A stretch of 64,000 nucleotides of DNA, from positions 2,849,400-2,913,399 of the forward strand of contig JAZBQD010000026.1 in the NCBI GenBank assembly GCA_036583965.1, given 5' to 3'. Under the pieces are notes generated by a model that had not been told where the DNA came from, did no database searches, and worked only from the letters and a program-made list of their open reading frames with translations. The stretch comes from Prunella strophiata (taxonomy: Eukaryota > Chordata > Aves > Passeriformes > Prunellidae). Position numbers and translations under genes: made by a program. Below, one piece after another: positions 31,841 to 42,400 of the stretch; positions within the stretch are counted from its first letter, which is position 1, and each line of letters opens with the position of its first letter.

Positions 31841-34800
31841 CAACACTGGGGTGTGAGCATCACCATCCTCACTCTGAACCCAGCACTGGGGTGTGAGCAT
31901 CACCATCCTCACTCTGAACCCAGCACTGGGGTGTGAGCATCACCATCCTCACTCAGAACCCAACACTGGGGTGTGAGCATCACCATCCTCACTCTGAACC
32001 CAGCACTGGGGTGTGAGCATCCCCATCCTCACTCAGAACCACACACTGGGGTGTGAGCATCACCATCCTCACTCTGAACCCAGCACTGGGGTGTGAGCAT
32101 CACCATCCTCACTCTGAACCCAGCACTGGGGTGTGAGCATCACCATCCTCACTCTGAACCCAGCACTGGGGTGTGAGCATCACCATCCTCACTCTGAACC
32201 CAGCACTGGGGTGTGAGCATCACCATCCTCACTCTGAACCCAGCACTGGGGTGTGAGCATCACCATCCTCACTCAGAACCCAACACTGGGGTGTGAGCAT
32301 CACCATCCTCACTCTGAACCCAGCACTGGGGTGTGAGCATCACCATCCTCACTCAGAACCCAACACTGGGGTGTGAGCATCACCATCCTCACTCTGAACC
32401 CAGCACTGGGGTGTGAGCATCACCATCCTCACTCTGAACCCAGCACTGGGGTGTGAGCATCACCATCCTCACTCTGAACCCAGCACTGGGGTGTGAGCAT
32501 CACCATCCTCACTCTGAACCAGCACTGGGGTGTGAGCATCACCATCCTCACTCTGAACCCAGCACTGGGGTGTGAGCATCACCATCCTCACTCTGAACCC
32601 AGCACTGGGGTGTGAGCATCACCATCCTCACTCTGAACCCAGCACTGGGGTGTGAGCATCACCATCCTCACTCTGAACCCAGCACTGGGGTGTGAGCATC
32701 ACCATCCTCACTCTGAACCCAGCACTGGGGTGTGAGCATCACCATCCTCACTCTGAACCAGCACTGGGGTGTGAGCATCACCATCCTCACTCTGAACCCA
32801 GCACTGGGGTGTGAGCATCACCATCCTCACTCTGAACCAGCACTGGGGTGTGAGCATCACCATCCTCACTCTGAACCAGCACTGGGGTGTGAGCATCACC
32901 ATCCTCACTCTGAACCCAGCACTGGGGTGTGAGCATCACCATCCTCACTCTGAACCAGCACTGGGGTGTGAGCATCACCATCCTCACTCTGAACCAGCAC
33001 TGGGGTGTGAGCATCACCATCCTCACTCTGAACCAGCACTGGGGTGTGAGCATCACCATCCTCACTCTGAACCAGCACTGGGGTGTGAGCATCACCATCC
33101 TCACTCTGAACCAGCACTGGGGTGTGAGCATCACCATCCTCACTCTGAACCAGCACTGGGGTGTGAGCATCACCATCCTCACTCTGAACCAGCACTGGGG
33201 TGTGAGCATCACCATCCTCACTCTGAACCAGCACTGGGGTGTGAGCATCACCATCCTCACTCTGAACCAGCACTGGGGTGTGAGCATCACCATCCTCACT
33301 CTGAACCCAGCACTGGGGTGTGAGCATCACCATCCTCACTCTGAACCCAGCACTGGGGTGTGAGCATCACCATCCTCACTCTGAACCCAGCACTGGGGTG
33401 TGAGCATCACCATCCTCACTCTGAACCCAGCACTGGGGTGTGAGCATCACCATCCTCACTCTGAACCCAGCACTGGGGTGTGAGCATCACCATCCTCACT
33501 CTGAACCCAGCACTGGGGTGTGAGCATCACCATCCTCACTCTGAACCCAGCACTGGGGTGTGAGCATCACCATCCTCACTCTGAACCCAGCACTGGGGTG
33601 TGAGCATCACCATCCTCACTCTGAACCCAGCACTGGGGTGTGAGCATCACCATCCTCACTCTGAACCCAGCACTGGGGTGTGAGCATCACCATCCTCACT
33701 CTGAACCCAGCACTGGGGTGTGAGCATCACCATCCTCACTCTGAACCCAGCACTGGGGTGTGAGCATCACCATCCTCACTCTGAACCCAGCACTGGGGTG
33801 TGAGCATCACCATCCTCACTCTGAACCCAGCACTGGGGTGTGAGCATCACCATCCTCACTCTGAACCCAGCACTGGGGTGTGAGCATCACCATCCTCACT
33901 CTGAACCCAGCACTGGGGTGTGAGCATCACCATCCTCACTCTGAACCCAGCACTGGGGTGTGAGCATCACCATCCTCACTCTGAACCCAGCACTGGGGTG
34001 TGAGCATCACCATCCTCACTCTGAACCCAGCACTGGGGTGTGAGCATCACCATCCTCACTCTGAACCCAGCACTGGGGTGTGAGCATCACCATCCTCACT
34101 CTGAACCCAGCACTGGGGTGTGAGCATCACCATCCTCACTCTGAACCCAGCACTGGGGTGTGAGCATCACCATCCTCACTCTGAACCCAGCACTGGGGTG
34201 TGAGCATCACCATCCTCACTCTGAACCCAGCACTGGGGTGTGAGCATCACCATCCTCACTCTGAACCCAGCACTGGGGTGTGAGCATCACCATCCTCACT
34301 CTGAACCCAGCACTGGGGTGTGAGCATCACCATCCTCACTCTGAACCCAGCACTGGGGTGTGAGCATCACCATCCTCACTCTGAACCCAGCACTGGGGTG
34401 TGAGCATCACCATCCTCACTCTGAACCCAGCACTGGGGTGTGAGCATCACCATCCTCACTCTGAACCCAGCACTGGGGTGTGAGCATCACCATCCTCACT
34501 CTGAACCCAGCACTGGGGTGTGAGCATCACCATCCTCACTCTGAACCCAGCACTGGGGTGTGAGCATCACCATCCTCACTCTGAACCCAGCACTGGGGTG
34601 TGAGCATCACCATCCTCACTCTGAACCCAGCACTGGGGTGTGAGCATCACCATCCTCACTCTGAACCCAGCACTGGGGTGTGAGCATCACCATCCTCACT
34701 CTGAACCCAGCACTGGGGTGTGAGCATCACCATCCTCACTCTGAACCCAGCACTGGGGTGTGAGCATCACCATCCTCACTCTGAACCCAGCACTGGGGTG

Positions 34801-36635
34801 TGAGCATCACCATCCTCACTCTGAACCCAGCACTGGGGTGTGAGCATCACCATCCTCACTCTGAACCCAGCACTGGGGTGTGAGCATCACCATCCTCACT
34901 CTGAACCCAGCACTGGGGTGTGAGCATCACCATCCTCACTCTGAACCCAGCACTGGGGTGTGAGCATCACCATCCTCACTCTGAACCCAGCACTGGGGTG
35001 TGAGCATCACCATCCTCACTCTGAACCCAGCACTGGGGTGTGAGCATCACCATCCTCACTCTGAACCCAGCACTGGGGTGTGAGCATCACCATCCTCACT
35101 CTGAACCCAGCACTGGGGTGTGAGCATCACCATCCTCACTCTGAACCCAGCACTGGGGTGTGAGCATCACCATCCTCACTCTGAACCCAGCACTGGGGTG
35201 TGAGCATCACCATCCTCACTCTGAACCCAGCACTGGGGTGTGAGCATCACCATCCTCACTCTGAACCCAGCACTGGGGTGTGAGCATCACCATCCTCACT
35301 CTGAACCCAGCACTGGGGTGTGAGCATCACCATCCTCACTCTGAACCCAGCACTGGGGTGTGAGCATCACCATCCTCACTCTGAACCCAGCACTGGGGTG
35401 TGAGCATCACCATCCTCACTCTGAACCCAGCACTGGGGTGTGAGCATCACCATCCTCACTCTGAACCCAGCACTGGGGTGTGAGCATCACCATCCTCACT
35501 CTGAACCCAGCACTGGGGTGTGAGCATCACCATCCTCACTCTGAACCCAGCACTGGGGTGTGAGCATCACCATCCTCACTCTGAACCCAGCACTGGGGTG
35601 TGAGCATCACCATCCTCACTCTGAACCCAGCACTGGGGTGTGAGCATCACCATCCTCACTCTGAACCCAGCACTGGGGTGTGAGCATCACCATCCTCACT
35701 CTGAACCCAGCACTGGGGTGTGAGCATCACCATCCTCACTCTGAACCCAGCACTGGGGTGTGAGCATCACCATCCTCACTCTGAACCCAGCACTGGGGTG
35801 TGAGCATCACCATCCTCACTCTGAACCCAGCACTGGGGTGTGAGCATCACCATCCTCACTCTGAACCCAGCACTGGGGTGTGAGCATCACCATCCTCACT
35901 CTGAACCCAGCACTGGGGTGTGAGCATCACCATCCTCACTCTGAACCCAGCACTGGGGTGTGAGCATCACCATCCTCACTCTGAACCCAGCACTGGGGTG
36001 TGAGCATCACCATCCTCACTCTGAACCCAGCACTGGGGTGTGAGCATCACCATCCTCACTCTGAACCCAGCACTGGGGTGTGAGCATCACCATCCTCACT
36101 CTGAACCCAGCACTGGGGTGTGAGCATCACCATCCTCACTCTGAACCCAGCACTGGGGTGTGAGCATCACCATCCTCACTCTGAACCCAGCACTGGGGTG
36201 TGAGCATCACCATCCTCACTCTGAACCCAGCACTGGGGTGTGAGCATCACCATCCTCACTCTGAACCCAGCACTGGGGTGTGAGCATCACCATCCTCACT
36301 CTGAACCCAGCACTGGGGTGTGAGCATCACCATCCTCACTCTGAACCCAGCACTGGGGTGTGAGCATCACCATCCTCACTCTGAACCCAGCACTGGGGTG
36401 TGAGCATCACCATCCTCACTCTGAACCCAGCACTGGGGTGTGAGCATCACCATCCTCACTCTGAACCCAGCACTGGGGTGTGAGCATCACCATCCTCACT
36501 CTGAACCCAGCACTGGGGTGTGAGCATCACCATCCTCACTCTGAACCCAGCACTGGGGTGTGAGCATCACCATCCTCACTCTGAACCCAGCACTGGGGTG
36601 TGAGCATCACCATCCTCACTCTGAACCCAGCACTG
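31841..36635. repeat. 40-bp satellite-like array derived from LTR U3 (array D)
   Basis: About 120 head-to-tail units, 4.8 kb. The 40-bp unit contains cactggggtgtgagcatcac, then catcctcactctgaacccag. Left edge (31841-32520): 40-bp units with scattered variants (ctcagaacccaac at about 31952, 32272 and 32352; a 'catccccatcc' unit at about 32020). 32521-33307: mixed, including a run of 39-bp units that have lost one C (ccagcac for cccagcac). 33308-36627: 83 units that read as identical 40-mers, then a partial unit to 36635. There is no CpG in the unit. The first unit continues directly from the adjacent LTR, and the unit's order of words matches LTR U3, so I infer it arose by amplification of that segment. 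Confidence 0.95.
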
Positions 36636-38768
36636 CGGGGTGTGTGTCTGTGCGGGGTGTGTGTCTGTGCGGGGTGTGTGTCGCTGTGTGTGGGGTGTGT
36701 GTCTGTGCGGGGTGTGTGTCGCTGTGTGTGGGGTGTGTGTCTCTGTGTGCGGGGTGTGTGTCTATTCGGGGTGTGTGTCTGTGCGGGGTGTGTGTCTGTT
36801 CGGGGTGTGTGTCTATTCGGGGTGTGTGTCTATTCGGGGTGTGTGTCTGTGCGGGGTGTGTGTCTGTTCGGGGTGTGTGTCTGTGCGGGGTGTGTGTCTG
36901 TGTGGGGTGTGTGTCTGTGCGGGGTGTGTGTCTGTGCGGGGTGTGTGTCTGTGCGGGGTGTGTGTCTGTTCGGGGTGTGTGTCGCTGTGTGCGGGGTGTG
37001 TGTCTGTTCGGGGTGTGTGTCTGTTCGGGGTGTGTGTCTGTTCGGGGTGTGTGTCGCTGTGTGCGGGGTGTGTGTCTGTTCGGGGTGTGTGTCTGTGCGG
37101 GGTGTGTGTCGCTGTGTGCGGGGTGTGTGTCTCTGTGTGCGGGGTGTGTGTCGCTGTGTGCGGGGTGTGTGTCTGTGCGGGGTGTGTGTCGCTGTGTGCG
37201 GGGTGTGTGTCTGTGCGGGGTGTGTGTCTGTGTGTGCGGGGTGTGTGTCGCTGTGTGCGGGGTGTGTGTCTGTGCGGGGTGTGTGTCTGTGCGGGGTGTG
37301 TGTCGCTGTGTGCGGGGTGTGTGTCTGTGCGGGGTGTGTGTCTGTTCGGGGTGTGTGTCTGTGCGGGGTGTGTGTCGCTGTGTGCGGGGTGTGTGTCTCT
37401 GTGTGCGGGGTGTGTGTCGCTGTGTGCGGGGTGTGTGTCTGTTCGGGGTGTGTGTCTGTGTGGGGTGTGTGTCTGTGCGGGGTGTGTGTCTGTTCGGGGT
37501 GTGTGTCTGTTCGGGGTGTGTGTCTGTTCGGGGTGTGTGTCTGTGCGGGGTGTGTGTCTGTTCGGGGTGTGTGTCTATTCGGGGTGTGTGTCGCTGTGTG
37601 CGGGGTGTGTGTCTGTTCGGGGTGTGTGTCTGTTCGGGGTGTGTGTCTGTTCGGGGTGTGTGTCTGTGCGGGGTGTGTGTCTGTGCGGGGTGTGTGTCGC
37701 TGTGTGCGGGGTGTGTGTCTGTTCGGGGTGTGTGTCTGTGCGGGGTGTGTGTCTGTTCGGGGTGTGTGTCTGTGCGGGGTGTGTGTCGCTGTGTGCGGGG
37801 TGTGTGTCTGTGCGGGGTGTGTGTCTGTGCGGGGTGTGTGTCGCTGTGTGCGGGGTGTGTGTCGCTGTGTGCGGGGTGTGTGTCGCTGTGTGCGGGGTGT
37901 GTGTCGCTGTGTGCGGGGTGTGTGTCGCTGTGTGCGGGGTGTGTGTCGCTGTGTGCGGGGTGTGTGTCTGTGCGGGGTGTGTGTCTGTGCGGGGTGTGTG
38001 TCTGTGCAGGGTGTGTGTCGCTGTGTGTGGGGTGTGTGTCTGTGTGGGGTGTGTGTCTGTGCGGGGTGTGTGTCTGTGTGGGGTGTGTGTCTGTGCGGGG
38101 TGTGTGTCTGTTCGGGGTGTGTGTCTGTGTGGGGTGTGTGTCTGTTCGGGGTGTGTGTCTGTGCGGGGTGTGTGTCGCTGTGTGCGGGGTGTGTGTCGCT
38201 GTGTGCGGGGTGTGTGTCGCTGTGTGCGGGGTGTGTGTCTGTGCGGGGTGTGTGTCTGTGCGGGGTGTGTGTCGCTGTGTGCGGGGTGTGTGTCTATTCG
38301 GGGTGTGTGTCTGTGCGGGGTGTGTGTCTGTGCGGGGTGTGTGTCTATTCGGGGTGTGTGTCTGTTCGGGGTGTGTGTCTATTCGGGGTGTGTGTCTGTG
38401 CGGGGTGTGTGTCTGTGCGGGGTGTGTGTCTGTGCGGGGTGTGTGTCTGTGCGGGGTGTGTGTCTGTGTGGGGTGTGTGTCTGTGCGGGGTGTGTGTCTG
38501 TGCGGGGTGTGTGTCTGTTCGGGGTGTGTGTCTATTCGGGGTGTGTGTCTATTCGGGGTGTGTGTCTGTTCGGGGTGTGTGTCTATTCGGGGTGTGTGTC
38601 TATTCGGGGTGTGTGTCTATTCGGGGTGTGTGTCTATTCGGGGTGTGTGTCTATTCGGGGTGTGTGTCTGTTCGGGGTGTGTGTCTATTCGGGGTGTGTG
38701 TCTGTGCGGGGTGTGTGTCTGTTCGGGGTGTGTGTCTGTTCGGGGTGTGTGTCTATTCGGGGTGTGTG
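36636..38768 (+). repeat. G/T-rich 17/21-bp CpG minisatellite (array E)
   Basis: About 2.1 kb. The base unit is the 17-mer ggggtgtgtgtctgtgc, with endings tgtgc, tgttc, tattc or tgtgt. A 21-bp form (ggggtgtgtgtcgctgtgtgc, or ctctgtgtgc) is interspersed up to about 38284, with six in a row at about 37832-37957. Beyond that only 17-bp units occur, and tattc endings dominate the right end. Most units carry one CpG (gcgggg or ttcgggg) and a GGGG run on the plus strand. The plus strand has no TAA, TAG or TGA, so all three plus frames stay open for more than 700 codons. This is a composition effect and not a gene. Alternating TG and spaced G-runs make Z-DNA, G-quadruplex or R-loop formation plausible. 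Confidence 0.96.
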
Positions 38769-38777
38769 CGGAGCGCG

Positions 38778-38954
38778 ATGCGGCGGACACAGCACTGCCA
38801 TGCACGCCGCGGCGCGGGCCGAGGGGCGAGGGGGGCGGCGGAGTTCGTAGGACCGGCCGGCAGAGGGCGGGCGGATGGGGGCGCCCGGCGGATCGCGGAT
38901 GAGCCCCGGGCCCGCGGGCACCCGGCGGGAACAGCCTTACGGAGCGGAACGGAG
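38778..38954 (+). other. Putative first exon ending in a GT donor
   Basis: The donor context is cggaacggag|gtgagcgggg, a strong match to the vertebrate consensus. An ATG at 38875 opens 26 full codons beginning [20 protein letters not shown] before the donor; read through, the frame ends at the TGA inside the donor itself. The exon could be coding or wholly 5' untranslated. I do not recognise the peptide, the transcription start is unknown, and no acceptor or second exon was found to the right. Confidence 0.3.
38857..38870 (+). promoter_or_regulatory. CTCF-like binding motif
   Basis: CCGGCAGAGGGCGG fits the degenerate CTCF core (CC-R-S-N-AG-R-K-GGC-R) at every position. Its place between a satellite block and a promoter island would suit an insulator. 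Motif match only. Confidence 0.45.
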
Positions 38955-39167
38955 GTGAGCGGGGACCGGGCGGCACCGGGCGCGGGGACGGGGCGAGCGG
39001 CTCCGCGGTCACTATCGGAACTTGGAGCCCCAGCTATCGAGTGCAAGCGCGGCTGGGGGGGTGGGGGTTCGGGGCCCGCTCCGTGCAGCATCACCGGAGC
39101 CACCGGCACCCGCCTGCCCCGGCGTGGAGCGCTGCTCCCGCTGAAGTTACCGGCGGCGGGGCCGGGC

Positions 39168-39338
39168 GGGATGCGGGACCGGGAGGGATGCGGGACTGGG
39201 AGGGATGCAGGACTGGGAGTGGAATGCGAGGCCATGGGAGGGGATGCGGGACGGGGAGGATTGCAGAAGCCATGGGAGGGATGCGAAGCCGGGGGGGATG
39301 CGGGACTGGACGGGATGCGGGACTGGACGAGATGCGTG
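39168..39338 (+). repeat. Short 17-bp-period minisatellite in the CpG island
   Basis: GGGATGCGGGACTGGGA-type units. ATGC starts fall at 39171, 39188 and 39205, and again at 39281, 39298, 39315 and 39332, exactly 17 apart in both runs. A degenerate centre (39206-39280) holds a duplicated gccatgggaggg phrase. It shares the 17-bp period of neighbouring array E but not its sequence. Confidence 0.8.
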
Positions 39339-39420
39339 GCCGCGCTCCCCCGCGGGAGTTGCCGGCAGCACCGGGACTCGCATCCCGAAGGACAGTGCTG
39401 GATTTTGTCTGCCCTTGCCC

Positions 39421-42400
39421 TAAATGACAGCACGCAGAGACCACCTGCACTCTTGCAGAGCGGGTGAAATGCCGGTTTAAATTGTTATTCCTTCGGACAG
39501 CCCTTATCCTGGCTGCGAGTCATCGGGGTGACCCACGTGCCCTCAGCATGGGAAAGGTGACAGTGACACCGGAGGGGTGTTCTCTGCTGTGATGCTTGCA
39601 GAAGAAAAATGCATTTTTTTTATCGACCCCTCTTTGAACTACCAGGCATCTCGCAGTTCATAGTGTATCAAATTCTGCAGGGGAAAAAAAAAAAAAAAAA
39701 AAAAAAAAAAAGAAAAGAAAAAAGGGCTGATTTTCAAGACTCTTCGTAAGTTCATTTGTTTACTATGGAGCTGTGACTTCAGTGGTCTCTTTGGTATAAA
39801 AACATTCTGCTTGTGTGATATTTTTGGTGGCATTGACAACAGATTTGTTAGTCATGGTTATGAATATGGTAATGTGCGAGTCTCCCATTAAATTCTCCAT
39901 GCTCTAAGGTAACATGGTTGAACAGTCACCTACCGACTCTTGCATTCTCCAGCAGCATCACTTTGAATTCCCAGTCTGTTTGATCACTTCTTCTTAACTT
40001 TTCCACTGTATTGTAAAAAAACATTTGGTCCTTCTGCCGGCCAGATGTAAACCCTAAGTTTTGTGCCCGGTGCAGCTCCGTGCAAGCGAGCTTATGTAAT
40101 GCAGCGCCCTGGGAGGAATGCAAGAGGTGATCAAGGAGAGCATGAAGGGATCAAAGCTGGAAGGAGAGATTTTGGGAAGAGCATTGTCTTTGTGGTCACG
40201 GTGCCTGTGTGTGTGTGCCTGTCCCCGCGGGAGAGCTGAGCAGGGCTTTTCTGTTCTGAGGACATTCTCCCTGATCCTGGGCAAGGCTCTCAGGCTTCCT
40301 CGGTGTTGATTGCCTTCTCCTTAATGATGTCGTGTGTCACTGCTTCCCAGGGCTCCGTGAAGCTGCTCAGAAGCCCTTGAGAACACTTTTCAGCCAGGCA
40401 GGTACTGTGTAAATGCAAATTACTGTATTGCTGCTTTAAAAAATGCTTCTCAGAAGTTAAAGCGGTATCTTTAGGCAGTTTATTGGAACTTGTAGCCAAA
40501 TGCCTGCTCAGGGAGCTCCAAAGCAGACTAAAGGAACTGGCATTTTGACTAATACTCCCTCCTAAAGAAATCTATTGTTGTTTCTGGAGAAAAGGCAGAA
40601 AAGCACCCCCCATTTAGGTGTTATCAGATGTGTCACTCTTTGTTCCGGCCATGAGTATTCGCTCCCAGTTTCCCTGCATGTAACTTGGCAGTAATTACCA
40701 GCTGAAGAAAGGCTTCAGCCCCAGCCCCTTTAGTGGATGAAGACATGAAGGTGCTTCTCCTGAGCAGTGGTGAGCCCACTGCTCTCTGTGGTGGGGCTTT
40801 GCTGTTCCTCTGGTTGTACTTTTATTCTCAGGTACAGCAGGGATCAATAGACTGTCAGCTAGGTGCAAGGCTTCCTAGGCAAGAACTATACCTCAAATAC
40901 TGCTACAGAGTACATTTCTAGAATTAAAAGTAAAGAAAAAGGTCAAGGTGCTGGTTTTTGGTTTAGTTGGGTTTTTTTTCTTGTAAAGCAGTGAAGAGAA
41001 ACTAGATGGAAAAGGACTTGAGCTTGAGATTGACCTCTGATCGGTCTTAATATATCTTGCAAGTGCATAGAACATTAATAGAATTCCTTATTTTTATTAC
41101 TGGGCTTCTGAGAGAATGATTTCTGTTTTAATGTGCATCACTTTCACTGTAGTGGATTGAAATCTCATTGGTTTTGTTATATTTTTTTTTAAAAGGTGTT
41201 GTTACTTTTCATAACCCCTTTCTGCTTTGGTAGAATCTCTGAATAGCTTCTAGGATTGCGTTAAAGGTAATGCAAAGCTCAAAATTCTTTGATCAGCTTC
41301 CTTTCTGCAAAGATTTATTTCAGGCAACCTTAAAAAAAATCCTTAGAATGTCAATTCTGAGGTCTTTTCATGTTGTGGATTTAATAGACAAGGTACTGTC
41401 AGCTGAGCTATGAGTCTTGCTAAGAATATGATTACGTTGTTTTTTGAGAGATGTAGTTCTTGAAAACATACCTTGGAGAAGAAAATTCATAATAGCTATG
41501 TGCAAATAATTTTTTTTTTCTACAACAGATGGAAGAGCAGTCAAGGGTGGCTAAAATTAGTTTGAAACAGAATAGATTATTCCTACAAGTACAGTAGTAT
41601 AATTTGTACAAAATGAGCCAAATCCTACTAATTGTTACACTGTAACTGGTGTAAATATAGAGTAATTTATTTGCCTGGATTTTCTCCTTCTTTAAGAAGA
41701 AATGCAGAACACAGGGGATTGTGAGGCTGTTGGATTTTGACATGCTTGCAAAAGTCAGTTCCTTCCTGAAACCCAGTGGCAGAATATGGCCCCCCACTCT
41801 CATCTTGACAACAGCATAATATTCACTCCCTGAGACTCCAGTTCCAAATTTGCTGTAATATGATTGTGGGTAGAGGGTTGCTGAATGACTCAGATGAATG
41901 TAGCTCAGAGTAAACAAACATGTAAATCATTTCTGGCTGGAGACAGAGAAAGGAAAACATGAGAAGAGAAGAAAAAAGCCAACCTGCAGGATGAGACGTT
42001 TATAAAGTCATGTTTAGCAAGGATCACCAAGTTCAGCACAGGGTGCAACCATCAAAAAAACTGGGGTCTGGAGTTGCCACGGTGTTTTATCTGTGGAAAT
42101 GAGAGGCACCTGTGTGGAGTGAGTGCCCAAATGCAGGTTTTGCACAGAGCAGAGTTCTGCAGTTGCATGGGCTGACAGTCTGGTACAAAGGTGGCAGGTT
42201 CATCTCAGCACCTGCATTTGGCACTTTTCAGAGGGTGAGAGCTGGGAACCCACTGTGCTGCCTGTCCCAGAGAGACAGTTTGCTGCCAGGGATGGATGTT
42301 AGTCTCTACAATGTCCAGTTTGGGGGACAAAAATTAGCACAAGCTGGCAAATGATTCCTGAAAGTTTCTGAGCAGGAAATCCTGGTGAGCAATGTGGAAT

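Larger units (their letters stand above)
38769..39420. promoter_or_regulatory. CpG island, probable promoter
   Basis: The only dense, non-repetitive CpG cluster in the window. It starts directly at the end of array E (gcggagcgcgatgcggcgga) and fades near 39420. It has several GC-box/Sp1-like GGGCGG or GGGGCG motifs (about 38832, 38865, 38878, 38990), no TATA box, a CTCF-like site at 38857-38870 and a consensus 5' splice donor at 38954/38955 on the plus strand. These are the marks of a TATA-less housekeeping-type vertebrate promoter with a short first exon. The direction is inferred from the donor only. The gene it would serve is not identified. Confidence 0.7.

Noticed and set aside
32787..33363. 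170- and 144-codon frames on both strands
   Set aside because: Created by the 39-bp unit block (divisible by three); no start context, and frames are open on both strands at once.
31841..36635. CRISPR-like regular array
   Set aside because: Units are directly adjacent with no unique spacers, the genome is vertebrate, and there are no cas genes.
38753..39433. 226-codon minus-strand frame across the CpG island
   Set aside because: GC-rich sequence lacks stops by chance; the peptide is Pro/Arg/Ala-rich and partly the 17-bp minisatellite; no homology recognised.
36560..39467. Three overlapping plus-strand open frames of about 955, 780 and 736 codons rich in Gly, Val and Cys
   Set aside because: All three frames are open at once because array E has no stop triplet on the plus strand. 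The predicted proteins are the same 17-bp repeat read in three phases and start inside array D. This is composition, not a keratin-like or other cysteine-rich gene.
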